DNA of 64,000 nucleotides from Phytoactinopolyspora halophila. GTDB lineage: Bacteria > Actinomycetota > Actinomycetes > Jiangellales > Jiangellaceae. Shown piece after piece: positions 27,151 to 37,464 of this stretch (position 1 is the first letter of the stretch; each line of letters begins with the position of its first letter). The notes beneath the pieces were generated by a model, which had not been told where the DNA came from, did not search any database, and was given only the letters and a program-made list of their open reading frames with translations. The stretch spans positions 43,181-107,180 of the forward strand of contig NZ_QMIG01000019.1 in assembly GCF_003287285.1 (NCBI RefSeq), in the 5' to 3' direction. The position numbers and the translations under genes were made by a program.

Positions 27151-27238
27151 GAATGATCATGTTTGGTACGTTTCCTCGGGCCGTAACACGACTGCAGACG
27201 TGTTACGGCCCGAGGAAACGTACCAAACATGATCATTC
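27151..27238. repeat. Perfect palindrome with 40-bp arms and 8-nt loop (bidirectional terminator or repeat element)
   Basis: Arms 27151-27190 and 27199-27238 are exactly complementary over all 40 positions; the loop is ACTGCAGA. The arm runs GAATGATCATG... to ...GTAACACG. It fills the 93-bp gap between convergent DUF2000 and ppa genes and includes the ppa stop codon. It would form a very stable hairpin in either transcript, so termination is likely. Perfect pairing over 40 bp exceeds what a terminator needs and suggests a recent or selected element. Confidence 0.95.
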
Positions 27239-27727
27239 GGACGGTGGCGGATCGGTGGCGCGGGTGAACGACGCGTGGATCTCCTTCTCGGCGTTGGCGC
27301 GGTCGACCCACGCTGCGCCTTCCACCGACTTGCCGGGTTCGAGGTCCTTGTACACCTCGAAGAAGTGCTGGATCTCGAGCCGGTCGAATTCGGCGACGTC
27401 GCCGATGTCGTGGTACTGATCCTTCCTGGGATCGTCCGAGGGCACACACAGCACCTTGTCGTCGCCGCCGGCCTCGTCAGTCATGCGGAACATGCCGATG
27501 GCGCGGCACCGGATGAGGCACCCGGGAAAGGTCGGTTCTTCGATGAACACGAGCGCATCGAGCGGGTCGCCGTCCTGTCCCAGCGTGTTCTCGATGAATC
27601 CGTAGTCGTGCGGGTACCGGGTGGACGTGAACAGCCTGCGGTCGAGGCGGATGCGGCCCGTTTCGTGGTCCATCTCGTACTTGTTCCGGCTTCCCGCCGG
27701 AATCTCGATGGTGACGTCGAACTCCAC
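27233..27727 (-). CDS. ppa: Inorganic pyrophosphatase
   Basis: 164-aa family I soluble pyrophosphatase, PPi to 2 Pi. Conserved residues appear in [30 protein letters not shown] and the metal-binding signature [10 protein letters not shown], followed by DDKVLCVP. The last bases lie inside the palindrome. Divergent from dacB, as in other actinobacteria. Confidence 0.97.
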   Translation of the reverse strand: MEFDVTIEIPAGSRNKYEMDHETGRIRLDRRLFTSTRYPHDYGFIENTLGQDGDPLDALVFIEEPTFPGCLIRCRAIGMFRMTDEAGGDDKVLCVPSDDPRKDQYHDIGDVAEFDRLEIQHFFEVYKDLEPGKSVEGAAWVDRANAEKEIHASFTRATDPPPSE

Positions 27728-27864
27728 CAGTGTGCCTCTCTGCGTCTCGAGTGCGGGTGCCCTGACGGCGTCTTACCAGTGTCCCGTACCGTGATGAACA
27801 ACGCGCCGTGGCCGCGTGTTGAGTATGTCACCGCAGGACGAGCCATCACGACGAGAGGAGCCGA

Positions 27865-29259
27865 ATGTCCGGGCGGAAGATCGCCGTCATCGGTGGGTCG
27901 GTGCTCGTCGCCGGTTGCCTGACCGCTGTTGGGCTTTACGCCACGGACACGCTTCCGACTGAATCGCGCGAGGCCAAGGCTGGGGCCTCGGTGCCGAAGG
28001 GGCCGATCCACCCGAACTGGGACACGGCTGGTGCCGTGCTGGAGACCTCTGCTGTCGAGGAGGCTTCGGCATCCAGCACGGGCGATCTCGGCGATGCGCT
28101 GGAAGACCTCCTCGACGAGCCGGCTCTAGGCGAGAGCGTGGGTGTCTCGGTTGTCCCGCTCGGAGGCGGCGACGCGGTGTACCGGACCGATGCGGACGGC
28201 GCGCACACGCCGGCGAGCACCCTGAAGATTCTCACCGGAACGGCCGTGCTCGACGTGCTTGCCCCGGATCATCGATTCGTCACCCGCGTAGTCCTCGCTG
28301 ATCAGGCCGACGGCGAGGAGGTCGAGATCACGCTCGTGGGCGGCGGTGACCCCCTGCTTGCCTCCACCGAGGATGAGACGTCGCTTCCCGGGGCCGCCAG
28401 CCTCGATGAGCTGGCAACGGCCACGGCCGCGGCGCTCGACGATGCCGGGGCGTCGGCGGCCCGGGTGACGTTCGACGACGGGCTCTTCTCCGGGCCGGCT
28501 GTCGATCCGGACTGGCGTTCCACGTACGTGCCGGGCGGCGTCGTGGGTCCGGTGAACGCGTTGTCCGTCGACGGAGCGCGTGCGACTCCCGGGATGCGTG
28601 AGCGAGTGGACGACCCCGCGCGCACGGCGGCCGAACGGTTCTCCGACATGCTCGATGCCAGCGGCATCGACGTTCGCGGTGACGATCCCGAACGGGTCAC
28701 CGCCGATCCGCAGGCGCCCGATCTCGCGTCGGTGTCCTCGCCCCGGCTCTCCACGATCGTCGAGTACATGATGTCGACGAGCAACAACGACGTCGCCGAA
28801 GCCCTGTTTCGGCATGTGGCTGTGGGGCGCGGGCAGCCCGGGACCTCGGAGGATGCCTCCGGTGCCGTTACCGATGTGATCGCAGGCCTCGGCGTGGACA
28901 TGGACGGAGTACGCATTCTCGACGGCAGCGGGCTGGCACGAGGCAACACGGTCACTGCCTCGTCGCTGGTGACGGTGCTGGGTATCGCTGCGGACGCGGA
29001 GCGGCCGGACCTGCGCCCGGTCCTCACCGGCCTGCCGGTTTCGGGTTTCAACGGCACGCTGGCCGATCGGGCGGTCGACAACGGCGCCGGCTATGTCCGG
29101 GCAAAGACGGGAACGCTCACCGGGGTACACAGCCTGGCCGGCCTCGCGGTCACGGCGCAGGGAACGGTCTATGTGTTCGCTCTCCTGGCCGACGACGCAG
29201 ACCACGGCGTGGAGGCGCGCGCGGCGCTCGACGAATTCGCGGCTGCGCTCGTGTCGTGA
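27865..29259 (+). CDS. dacB: D-alanyl-D-alanine carboxypeptidase/endopeptidase (PBP4, peptidase S13)
   Basis: 464-aa class C penicillin-binding protein. An N-terminal signal anchor (KIAVIGGSVLVAGCLTAVGLY), then the active-site triplet: SxxK in PASTLKI, SxN in STSNNDVAE, and KTG in AKTGTLTG. PBP4 proteins trim stem peptides and hydrolyse crosslinks. ATG at 27865 follows GAGGAGCC. First gene of the dacB-metalloprotease-tilS-hpt-ftsH-folE run. Confidence 0.95.
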   Translation: MSGRKIAVIGGSVLVAGCLTAVGLYATDTLPTESREAKAGASVPKGPIHPNWDTAGAVLETSAVEEASASSTGDLGDALEDLLDEPALGESVGVSVVPLGGGDAVYRTDADGAHTPASTLKILTGTAVLDVLAPDHRFVTRVVLADQADGEEVEITLVGGGDPLLASTEDETSLPGAASLDELATATAAALDDAGASAARVTFDDGLFSGPAVDPDWRSTYVPGGVVGPVNALSVDGARATPGMRERVDDPARTAAERFSDMLDASGIDVRGDDPERVTADPQAPDLASVSSPRLSTIVEYMMSTSNNDVAEALFRHVAVGRGQPGTSEDASGAVTDVIAGLGVDMDGVRILDGSGLARGNTVTASSLVTVLGIAADAERPDLRPVLTGLPVSGFNGTLADRAVDNGAGYVRAKTGTLTGVHSLAGLAVTAQGTVYVFALLADDADHGVEARAALDEFAAALVS

Positions 29260-29276
29260 AGCCGCGCTGACGTAGC

Positions 29277-30419
29277 GTGAATGCCATGACGATGAGTGAC
29301 GCCGAGCCTGAGCTCGTGGATTGGGATCTGGCGGATCGAACCGCCAAGCGTTTGATGAGTTCAGGACCATCGGTCACGGAATCCGAAGCTCGTCGGGTCG
29401 TCTCCGAGTTGCGCGGCTTCGCGGCCGACGCCGAAGGTCACGTTCGCGAGGTCACGGGTCTCGACGGTTCGGTGGGTACCGCGCCAGTGGTGATCGTCGA
29501 TCGTGGCGGCTGGGTTGCTGCGAACACGCAGAGCCTGCGCAGCGTTATCGCGCCGCTGAGCCGCAAGATTCACCAGAACCGCCAAGAACGAGGGGGATGG
29601 CCGTTCGACCAGGTCGGTCCGAAGGCGACCGGTATGGAGACCGGAGCGTTCCTCGCTTTTGTCGCGAGCCGGGTATTGGGCCAGTTCGACCCCTTCTGGG
29701 TAGCGTCCGGTGACGATGCCGGTACGTCCGCCGGCGAGCATCGGGGACGGCTGCTCTTGGTGGCCCCCAACGTCGTTCAGGTCGAGCAGGAGCTGGCCGT
29801 CGTCCCGCGGGATTTCCGCCTGTGGGTGTGCCTGCACGAGGAGACTCACCGCGTGCAGTTCACGGCGGTGCCGTGGCTGCGTGAACATCTCGCGAGTGAG
29901 ATCGAGCAGTTCGTGGATGCCACGCAGCTCGACAGTGGGATCTTGGCCGCGAACGTGCGAGACATCGTGCGTGCGCTCATCGAGGCGGCGCGCGGCGAGC
30001 GGAACGGGGTGAACATCCTCGATGTCATTCAGTCGCCGGAGCAGCGTGCGATCGTGAAGCGGGTCACAGCGCTCATGTCATTGCTTGAGGGCCATGCCGA
30101 TGTGGTGATGGACCAGGTGGGTCCCCAGATCATTCCTACGGTCGAGACCATCCGGCGTCGTTTCCAGCGTCGCCGTCGCGGATCGAGCGGGTTCGATCGG
30201 GCAGCGCGGAAGGTGCTGGGTCTGGAGGCCAAGATGCGTCAGTACCGTGACGGCGCCAAGTTCGTCGACGAGGTGGTGCAGCAGGTGGGCATGGCCGGCT
30301 TCAATCGCGTGTGGGAGTCTCCCGAGACGTTGCCGACTCCGGACGAGATCGGTGACTCTGCCGCGTGGGTACGGCGTGTACACGGAGGACGGTCGCGGGG
30401 TGCTGGCGAGCCGCAGTAG
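29277..30419 (+). CDS. Zinc-dependent metalloprotease family (DUF2342, 'F420 biosynthesis associated')
   Basis: 380 aa. The HEXXH zinc motif is CLHEETHRVQF, with a downstream Glu in SLLEGHADVVMD, as in the actinobacterial DUF2342 family. Despite the historic F420 label, its substrate is unknown. Conserved between dacB and tilS. Start could be GTG 29277, ATG 29286 or ATG 29292; none has a clear ribosome site. Confidence 0.87.
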   Translation: MNAMTMSDAEPELVDWDLADRTAKRLMSSGPSVTESEARRVVSELRGFAADAEGHVREVTGLDGSVGTAPVVIVDRGGWVAANTQSLRSVIAPLSRKIHQNRQERGGWPFDQVGPKATGMETGAFLAFVASRVLGQFDPFWVASGDDAGTSAGEHRGRLLLVAPNVVQVEQELAVVPRDFRLWVCLHEETHRVQFTAVPWLREHLASEIEQFVDATQLDSGILAANVRDIVRALIEAARGERNGVNILDVIQSPEQRAIVKRVTALMSLLEGHADVVMDQVGPQIIPTVETIRRRFQRRRRGSSGFDRAARKVLGLEAKMRQYRDGAKFVDEVVQQVGMAGFNRVWESPETLPTPDEIGDSAAWVRRVHGGRSRGAGEPQ

Positions 30420-30501
30420 TGCGGGGTACCGGTTCCCGGTCTCGTGCCCGTTCATGTCCCGCTCTCTCATGCCTTTCGAGGCCGGGCGGGTGAGGTGAGG
30501 G

Positions 30502-31551
30502 ATGGCCGAGCCCCGGCTGGACGTGCGCCGTGCGGTGCGCAACGAGTTGCACCGGATCGTGCGAGACGGCGCGCAGGATCGGGAAGGGGACGGGCGTGAC
30601 GAGAGCGGGCGTGACGAGGACGGTCTGGCGTCGATGCCCCTCGTGCTCGTTGCCTGCTCCGGTGGCCCGGACTCGCTGGCGTTGGCGGCGGCGCTGGCAC
30701 ATCAAGCCTCGCGCGCGGGCGTTCGGGCAGGTGGCGTGAGTGTCGATCATGGCCTCCAAGAGGGCTCGGCGGATCGGGCACGGGCGGTGGGCGCGGTGCT
30801 GGTGGGCTTCGGCCTGGAGCCGGTCGAAACCATCCACGTGCGGGTGCCTGCCGGTGTCGGTGGTCCGGAAGGACGCGCGAGACGGGCCCGGTATGCGGCG
30901 TTGGAGAGCGCGGCGGCGCGGCATGGGGCATCGGCTGTCTTGCTCGGGCACACGCTGGATGATCAGGCGGAGACCGTGCTCCTGGGGCTGGCGCGAGGCT
31001 CGGGTCCACGGTCCCTGGCTGGCATGGCCGAGCGGACTGGGATCTATCATCGTCCGCTGCTGCGGCTCACCCGTGATGCCGTCCGCGCGGCCGTGCCCGG
31101 TGACGTGAAGCCGTGGGAGGATCCGCACAACACCGACAGTGCTTACGCGCGCGTGCGCGTGCGTAAGCGGGTGTTACCGGTGCTGGAGGAGGAGCTAGGG
31201 CCGGGTATCTCCGCGGCGCTCGCACGAACAGCGGACCTGTTGCGTGCCGACGCGGACGCGCTCGACTCGTCGGCAGGTTCGGCTCGGGCGGCGGCCGCGA
31301 CGACGGCGGCCGGTGGTGCCCCCGCCTATGACGTGGGAACGCTCGTGGGGCTGTCGAAGGCCGTCCGGTGGCGCGTGTTGCGTGCGGCCGCCATTGATGC
31401 CGGCTGCCCCCCGACCGATCTCACGGCCGCACACATCGAGGCGATCGATATGTTGATCACCGGCTGGCGGGGCCAAAAGGGTGTCGATTTACCGGGAGCG
31501 ATCCGGGCGCGACGACGCGGTGGTTTGCTGAGGTTCGACGCGCTGAACTGA
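30502..31551 (+). CDS. tilS: tRNA(Ile)-lysidine synthase
   Basis: 349-aa N-type ATP pyrophosphatase that converts C34 of the CAU-anticodon tRNA(Ile) to lysidine. The PP-loop is ACSGGPDSLALA, followed by GVSVDHGLQEGS, LGHTLDDQAETVLLGLARGSG and the conserved PWEDPHNTDSAYARVRVRKRVLP. The C-terminal domain is short, as in actinobacteria. Confidence 0.95.
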   Translation: MAEPRLDVRRAVRNELHRIVRDGAQDREGDGRDESGRDEDGLASMPLVLVACSGGPDSLALAAALAHQASRAGVRAGGVSVDHGLQEGSADRARAVGAVLVGFGLEPVETIHVRVPAGVGGPEGRARRARYAALESAAARHGASAVLLGHTLDDQAETVLLGLARGSGPRSLAGMAERTGIYHRPLLRLTRDAVRAAVPGDVKPWEDPHNTDSAYARVRVRKRVLPVLEEELGPGISAALARTADLLRADADALDSSAGSARAAAATTAAGGAPAYDVGTLVGLSKAVRWRVLRAAAIDAGCPPTDLTAAHIEAIDMLITGWRGQKGVDLPGAIRARRRGGLLRFDALN

Positions 31552-31581
31552 TCGACGCGGCGGTATGGCAGGCTGCACAGC

Positions 31582-32133
31582 GTGGAACCGCAGCATGTTG
31601 AGGGCGACATCGAGAAGGTTCTCCTCACCGAGGACGACATCCAGAACCGCGTGTCCGAGATGGCCGCCGAGATCGAGCGCGACTACGAGGGCAAGGACGT
31701 CCTCTTCGTCGGCGTGCTCAAGGGTGCGATCATGATCATGGCCGATCTCTCCCGGCGCCTCACGCGGCACGTGGAGATCGACTGGATGGACATCTCGTCG
31801 TACGGTTCGGGAACTCGTTCCAGTGGAGTCGTCCGGATTATCAAGGACCTCGACATGGACATCACCGGGCGGAATGTGCTGGTGGTGGAGGACATCGTCG
31901 ACACCGGGTTGACCCTGTCGTGGTTGGTCTCGAACCTGCGCTCCCGTGGGCCGGCTTCGGTTGAGATCTGCGCGCTGCTCCGCAAACCCGAAGCTGCCAA
32001 GACCGCCGTGGACGTCCGTTACGTCGGGTTCGACATCCCGAATTCGTTCGTCGTCGGCTACGGTCTGGACTTCGCCGAGAAGTATCGCAACTTGCGCGTC
32101 ATCGCCACGCTTGCGCCGCACATGTACTCTTAG
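31582..32133 (+). CDS. hpt: Hypoxanthine phosphoribosyltransferase
   Basis: 183-aa purine salvage enzyme that makes IMP/GMP from hypoxanthine/guanine and PRPP. PRPP-binding motif VLVVEDIVDTGLTL and the flexible-loop region WMDISSYGSGTRSSG are clear, plus FVVGYGLDFAEKYRNL. GTG start at 31582. Located 30 bp after tilS. Confidence 0.96.
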   Translation: MEPQHVEGDIEKVLLTEDDIQNRVSEMAAEIERDYEGKDVLFVGVLKGAIMIMADLSRRLTRHVEIDWMDISSYGSGTRSSGVVRIIKDLDMDITGRNVLVVEDIVDTGLTLSWLVSNLRSRGPASVEICALLRKPEAAKTAVDVRYVGFDIPNSFVVGYGLDFAEKYRNLRVIATLAPHMYS

Positions 32134-32388
32134 AGGTGTCGAGCATGCGGGTTGTACGAGCGTCCGGGGCCAAGGTCGGGTCTCTGGTGTGGGAGACGAG
32201 CGGACACGGCCGTTTCCGCGCGGTGCGAGACAATCCCGTAAGATCATTGCCGAATGGTCGGACAATGCTCGTCCAAGGTATCGTCGTAACGGTCCGAACT
32301 CCAACGGTCGGGCGGGACGTCCCGTGTGTCGCCTCGGACCGGAGTGCACCGACTCAGCAGGAGGAACGGGGATCGAAAACCCCGCATC

Positions 32389-34407
32389 ATGAACGCTAAG
32401 CGATTTGTTCGACCGGCGATCTGGCTCCTCATGTTCGTCCTTGTGGCGATCATGGTGAACAATTTCCTGACCGGTGGTGACGACCCCCAGGAGATCGACA
32501 CCGTTCAGGCGAGGGGGGAGATCGAAGCCGGAAACGTCGAGTCCGCCCTGGTAACTGGCGGTGAGGTTCAGCGCATCGAGCTGACCTTGCAGGACGGCGA
32601 GGAAGTCTGGGCCTACTACGTCGATGGCCAGGGCATCGAGCTCGTCGATCAGCTGCACGAGATGCACGAGTCCGGCGATCTCCCCGGTGGATACAACGTC
32701 GACATTCCGCAGAGCAACCCGTGGGTTGCAGTGCTCGGCACGGTCTTGCCGCTATTGCTCCTGGTCGCGCTGATCATCTTCTTCATCAGCAGGATGCAAG
32801 GCGCCGGTGGCCGGATGATGCAGTTCGGCAAGAACAAGGCGAAGCTTGCGTCCAAGGATGCGCCGAAGACGACGTTCGCCGACGTCGCCGGCGCCGACGA
32901 AGCGGTCCAGGACCTTCACGAGATCAAGGACTTCCTCCAGGATCCGGCGAAGTTCCAGGCGGTCGGGGCGAAGATCCCCAAGGGTGTATTGCTGTTCGGC
33001 CCGCCTGGTACCGGTAAGACGTTGCTGGCGCGTGCGGTCGCCGGAGAGGCAGGAGTGCCGTTCTACTCGATCTCCGGTTCCGACTTCGTGGAGATGTTCG
33101 TCGGTGTTGGTGCCTCGCGGGTGCGCGACCTGTTCAAAGAGGCCAAGGAGAACTCTCCGGCCATCGTCTTCGTTGACGAGATCGACGCCGTCGGCCGGCA
33201 TCGCGGTGCCGGTATGGGTGGTGGCCACGACGAGCGGGAGCAGACGTTGAACCAGCTCCTGGTCGAGATGGATGGCTTCGACGTCAAGACCAACGTCATC
33301 TTGATCGCGGCGACCAACCGGCCCGACATTCTCGACCCGGCCCTGCTGCGTCCCGGTCGCTTCGACCGGCAGATCACGGTGTCGGCTCCGGATCTTGAGG
33401 GGCGGCATCGGATCCTCGAAGTACACGCCCGGGGAAAGCCACTGGCTCCCGACGTCGACCTGCGGACGGTGGCCCGGCGCACGCCCGGATTCAGCGGTGC
33501 CGACCTCTCCAACGTGCTCAACGAGGCCGCGCTGCTCAGCGCCCGCAACGACTCGAAGGTCATTACCGCGAAGTTCTTGGACGAAGCGATCGATCGTGTC
33601 GTCGCGGGTCCGCAGAAGAGCTCGCGTTTGATGAAGGACGAGGAGAAGCGCATCACGGCCTATCACGAGGGCGGTCACGCGCTGGTGGCGGCGGCGTTGC
33701 ACCACACGGACCCGGTGCACAAGGTGACGATCCTGCCGCGTGGCGGTGCGCTGGGGTACACGATGGTGCTTCCCGACGAGGACAAGTACTCCACGACCCG
33801 CAACGAGATGCTCGATCAGCTGGCCTACATGATGGGTGGCCGGGCCGCCGAGGAGCTCGTGTTCCACGACCCGACAACGGGCGCGGCCAACGACATCGAC
33901 AAGGCGACGACGCTGGCGCGGCGCATGGTCACGCAGTACGGCATGACCGAGCGCCTGGGGGCGATCAAGTTCGGTTCGGACAGCTCGGAGCCGTTCCTCG
34001 GCAAGGAGATGGGCCACCAGCGCGACTACTCGGAGGAGGTCGCCGGACAGGTCGATGAGGAGGTGCGCAACCTCATCGAGAACGCCCATCAGGAGGCATA
34101 CGACATCCTCGTGAGGAATCGCGACATCCTCGACACGCTCGTACTCGGGCTTCTCGAACACGAGACGCTGAACAAGGAAGAGGTCGCGGAGATCTTCGCG
34201 GGAGTCCGCATGCTCGACGATCGTCCACCGTGGACCGGATCGCCACGCCGCAAGCCTTCGGATTTCGGGCCGGTGGAGATCCCCATGAAGATCTCTCCGA
34301 ACGGTTCCGAGGCGTCGGACGAGCATGAGGGAGACGACGCAGGTACGTCCGAGGAGCAGCCGCCCGTCGATGGGAGCACTCCGGCGGACGAGACGACCGG
34401 GAGCTGA
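32389..34407 (+). CDS. ftsH: ATP-dependent zinc metalloprotease FtsH
   Basis: 672-aa membrane AAA+ protease for membrane-protein quality control. TM1 at residues ~7-28, small extracytoplasmic domain, TM2 ~115-137, AAA with Walker A GPPGTGKT, Walker [36 protein letters not shown], zinc site YHEGGHALV. An acidic, disordered tail follows. ATG at 32389 is chosen over an upstream in-frame start since [14 protein letters not shown] begins at the anchor and GCAGGAGGAACGG-like bases precede by ~25 nt. The 255-bp gap after hpt probably holds its promoter. Confidence 0.97.
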   Translation: MNAKRFVRPAIWLLMFVLVAIMVNNFLTGGDDPQEIDTVQARGEIEAGNVESALVTGGEVQRIELTLQDGEEVWAYYVDGQGIELVDQLHEMHESGDLPGGYNVDIPQSNPWVAVLGTVLPLLLLVALIIFFISRMQGAGGRMMQFGKNKAKLASKDAPKTTFADVAGADEAVQDLHEIKDFLQDPAKFQAVGAKIPKGVLLFGPPGTGKTLLARAVAGEAGVPFYSISGSDFVEMFVGVGASRVRDLFKEAKENSPAIVFVDEIDAVGRHRGAGMGGGHDEREQTLNQLLVEMDGFDVKTNVILIAATNRPDILDPALLRPGRFDRQITVSAPDLEGRHRILEVHARGKPLAPDVDLRTVARRTPGFSGADLSNVLNEAALLSARNDSKVITAKFLDEAIDRVVAGPQKSSRLMKDEEKRITAYHEGGHALVAAALHHTDPVHKVTILPRGGALGYTMVLPDEDKYSTTRNEMLDQLAYMMGGRAAEELVFHDPTTGAANDIDKATTLARRMVTQYGMTERLGAIKFGSDSSEPFLGKEMGHQRDYSEEVAGQVDEEVRNLIENAHQEAYDILVRNRDILDTLVLGLLEHETLNKEEVAEIFAGVRMLDDRPPWTGSPRRKPSDFGPVEIPMKISPNGSEASDEHEGDDAGTSEEQPPVDGSTPADETTGS

Positions 34408-34412
34408 CATCC

Positions 34413-35015
34413 GTGACGAAGCCTGCGCGGCCGGCCAACTCGACGGCTGGTGCCTTCGATCACGAGCGGGTCGAAGCGGCGGTCCGTGAGCTGCTCGTGG
34501 CCATCGGTGAGGACCCCGAGCGAGAAGGGCTCGCCGAAACGCCGCAGCGAGTAGCCCGTGCCTACGCCGAGATGTTCAGTGGGCTGCGAGAGGATCCGGC
34601 GCAGGCACTGACGACGACCTTCGAGTTGGGCCATGACGAGATGATCCTCGTCAAGGACATCGAGATCACCTCGACGTGCGAGCACCACCTCGTACCGTTC
34701 TACGGTCACGCCCACATCGGTTATGTGCCGGGGAACGACGGCCGCATAGCCGGGCTGTCGAAACTCGCCCGCCTGGTCGATGTCTTCGCCAAGCGGCCGC
34801 AGGTACAGGAGCGGCTGACAACGCAGGTCGCAGACTCGCTCGTCGATTTGATGAAGCCGACGGGCGTCATCGTCGTCATCGAGGCGGAACACCTGTGCAT
34901 GACCATGCGAGGCGTGCGCAAGCCCGGCTCGAAGACGGTGACCAGCGCGGTACGGGGGCAGCTGCGTGACCCGGCGACGCGTTCGGAGGCGATGAGCCTG
35001 ATCATCGGCCGCTAG
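34413..35015 (+). CDS. folE: GTP cyclohydrolase I
   Basis: 200 aa, first step of tetrahydrofolate synthesis (GTP to dihydroneopterin triphosphate). Zinc and active-site motif [17 protein letters not shown], then [23 protein letters not shown] and [15 protein letters not shown] start, 5 bp after the ftsH stop, so co-transcribed. Confidence 0.97.
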   Translation: MTKPARPANSTAGAFDHERVEAAVRELLVAIGEDPEREGLAETPQRVARAYAEMFSGLREDPAQALTTTFELGHDEMILVKDIEITSTCEHHLVPFYGHAHIGYVPGNDGRIAGLSKLARLVDVFAKRPQVQERLTTQVADSLVDLMKPTGVIVVIEAEHLCMTMRGVRKPGSKTVTSAVRGQLRDPATRSEAMSLIIGR

Positions 35016-35076
35016 GTTCGTGGCACGCGGCATATCCCGCTTGTCCCGCTCGCCTCGAGCGCGCCTGCTCGACGGA

Positions 35077-36519
35077 TCACAGGATCGGCGAGGGCGTGTA
35101 GGCCGTGGCATCGGGATGGGCGGCCGCGATCTCCTCGACCCGCCGGATCACCTCAGCCACCTGTGTGGTTGCTGCTCCCGTGAACCGCATCGGCTCGCGC
35201 ACCAGCGCGTCGACGTCGGCCCGCGTCAGCCCCAGGCGGGAATCGGCGGCGATCCGGTCGAGCAGGTCATTGTGTTCGACACCGCGCTCGCGGAGGTCGA
35301 GGGCGACGTCGACGGCGTGCTCCTTGATGATTTCGTGGGCCCGTTCCCTCCCGGTGCCGGCCTTGACGGCTGCCATGAGAATCGACGTGGTGGCCAGGAA
35401 CGGCAGGTAGCGGTCGAGTTCGCGGCCGACCACCGCGGGGTAGGCGCCGAACTCGTCCAGGATGGTCAGGAACGTCTCCAGCAGGCCGTCGATGGCGAAG
35501 AATCCATCGGGCAGCGCGACTCGCCGGACAACCGAGCAGGACACGTCCCCCTCGTTCCATTGTGCCCCGGCCAGCTCGCCCGCCATCGACACGTAGCCGC
35601 GCACGACGACGGTGAGCCCGTTGACTCGTTCACACGAGCGGGTGTTCATCTTGTGTGGCATCGCGCTCGACCCGGTCTGCCCTTGCCGGAACCCTTCGGT
35701 GACGAGATCGTGGCCGGCCATGAGGCGGATCGTCGTCGCCAGGCTCGACGGGCCGGAGGCGCAGTGCAGGAGCGCGGACATGACGTCGTGATCCAGGGAA
35801 CGTGGGTAGACTTGCCCGACGCTGTCCAGCACGCGGCCGAAGCCGAGATGGGTGGCGATGCGGCGTTCGAGTTCGGTGAGCTTGGCGGCGTCGCCGCCAA
35901 GAAGGTCCAGCATGTCTTGTGCGGTGCCGACCGGTCCCTTGATCCCGCGAAGCGGGTAGCGGTCGATCAGCTCGCTCAGCCGCTCGTAGGCGGCCAGTAG
36001 CTCCTCCGCGGCCGAGGCAAACCGCTTTCCCAATGTCGTGGCCTGGGCAGGCACGTTGTGACTGCGCCCCGCAAGCACCAGGTCGGAGTACTCGCCTGCG
36101 CGCGCGGCCAGGCGAACGGCGACGGCGACGAGCCGATCGCGGACGAGCCGCAGCGCGTCCCGGATCTGGAGTTGTTCGACGTTCTCGGTGAGGTCACGGC
36201 TGGTCATCCCCATGTGGATGTGCTCGTGTCCGGCCAGCGCGTTGAATTCTTCGATCCGAGCCTTGACGTCGTGTCGCGTGATTCGTTCCCGGGCCGCGAT
36301 GCTGTCGAGATCGATGTCGTGGACGACGGCTTCGTAGGCATCGATGATCTCGTCGGATACGTCGACCCCGAGATCGCGCTGGGTACGCAGCACGGTCAGC
36401 CAGAACTGGCGTTCCAGCACGATCTTGTGGTGCGCGGACCACAGTTCTGCCATCTCTGGTGACGCGTACCGGCTGGCGAGGACGTTGGGTATGGAGGGAT
36501 TCTCGGACACGGGTTCCAT
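35077..36519 (-). CDS. purB: Adenylosuccinate lyase
   Basis: 480 aa, acting twice in purine synthesis (SAICAR to AICAR; adenylosuccinate to AMP). The fumarase/aspartase signature is GSSAMPHKMNTRSCERV; also HIHMGMTSRDLTENVEQLQ and the AGRSHNVPAQATTLGKR loop. The open frame extends ~350 codons upstream, antisense to the oxidoreductase gene, but MEPVSENPSIPNVLASRYAS at 36519 is the natural N-terminus. Convergent with folE. Confidence 0.96.
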   Translation of the reverse strand: MEPVSENPSIPNVLASRYASPEMAELWSAHHKIVLERQFWLTVLRTQRDLGVDVSDEIIDAYEAVVHDIDLDSIAARERITRHDVKARIEEFNALAGHEHIHMGMTSRDLTENVEQLQIRDALRLVRDRLVAVAVRLAARAGEYSDLVLAGRSHNVPAQATTLGKRFASAAEELLAAYERLSELIDRYPLRGIKGPVGTAQDMLDLLGGDAAKLTELERRIATHLGFGRVLDSVGQVYPRSLDHDVMSALLHCASGPSSLATTIRLMAGHDLVTEGFRQGQTGSSAMPHKMNTRSCERVNGLTVVVRGYVSMAGELAGAQWNEGDVSCSVVRRVALPDGFFAIDGLLETFLTILDEFGAYPAVVGRELDRYLPFLATTSILMAAVKAGTGRERAHEIIKEHAVDVALDLRERGVEHNDLLDRIAADSRLGLTRADVDALVREPMRFTGAATTQVAEVIRRVEEIAAAHPDATAYTPSPIL

Positions 36520-36669
36520 TCTGTCGTACCGTTCCCGGTATAGCTGGCAGCGGACCGACCTCACGAGGGCAATCTCGTTGTGGGTAAGGTCGCACTCGTC
36601 AGCGTCAGGCTGGGCCGTGCGATGAGCCCGGCGACCCAAGCGGTATATCGCGACGAAGGGATTGAGCAC

Positions 36670-37464
36670 GTGAGCCGTCCGATTCGCATTGGTGTCCAGA
36701 TTCAACCCCAGCACGCGGACTACGAACAGATCCGCCGGGCGGTCGCCGAGGCCGAAGAGGCCGGCGTCGACATCGTCTTCAATTGGGATCATTTCTTCCC
36801 GCTCAGCGGGGATGCCGACGGCAAGCACTTCGAGTGCTGGACGATGCTCGGGGCGTGGGCCGAGGCGACGTCGCGGGTGGAGATCGGCGCCCTGGTCTCC
36901 TGTAACAGCTATCGCAACCCGGACTTGCTCGCGGACATGGCCCGCACGGTCGATCACATCAGCAACGGTCGCTTGATCCTGGGTATCGGCGCCGGCTGGT
37001 TCCAGCGGGATTACGACGAGTACGGCTACGAGTTCGGAACCCCGGGCTCCCGGCTGGCCGATCTCGCTCAGGCGTTGCCCCGGATCCGCGAGCGGTGGAC
37101 GAAACTGAATCCGCGTCCGCAACGAGACATCCCCATCTTGATCGGGGGCGGAGGTGAGAAGAAGACGCTGCGGATGGTGGCCGAGCACGCGTCCACGTGG
37201 CACAGCTTCTCCGACGCGCAGACCCTCGAACGCAAGAGCCATATCCTGGCGGATCACTGTGCCGATGTGGGACGAGATCCGGCCGAGATCGAGCGTTCGA
37301 CGGGCGTTCCCGCCCTGTCCACCAGCTCTCCCGAGGACATGGCGGCGGGGCTGCTCGCGGCTGGCGCCACGCTGTTCACGATCGGGGTGTCCGGGCCCAA
37401 CTACGATCTCGGCGCGGTCCGGGAGTGGGTGGCCTGGCGCGACCAGCGCAACGCCCCGGCATGA
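36670..37464 (+). CDS. LLM class F420-dependent oxidoreductase
   Basis: ~264 aa luciferase-like (beta/alpha)8 protein: [72 protein letters not shown]. Members reduce substrates with F420H2. GTG 36670 is chosen because GAAGGGA precedes it and [10 protein letters not shown] is a compact start; an ATG at 36622 is also in frame. Its TGA overlaps purC's ATG (37461-37464), so it is coupled to purine genes although no purine role is known for it. Confidence 0.88.
   Translation: MSRPIRIGVQIQPQHADYEQIRRAVAEAEEAGVDIVFNWDHFFPLSGDADGKHFECWTMLGAWAEATSRVEIGALVSCNSYRNPDLLADMARTVDHISNGRLILGIGAGWFQRDYDEYGYEFGTPGSRLADLAQALPRIRERWTKLNPRPQRDIPILIGGGGEKKTLRMVAEHASTWHSFSDAQTLERKSHILADHCADVGRDPAEIERSTGVPALSTSSPEDMAAGLLAAGATLFTIGVSGPNYDLGAVREWVAWRDQRNAPA

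Noticed and set aside
31142..31167. Palindrome-like CTTACGCGCGCG...CGTAAG within tilS
   Set aside because: It encodes the conserved AYARVRVRKR segment and is explained by codon choice.
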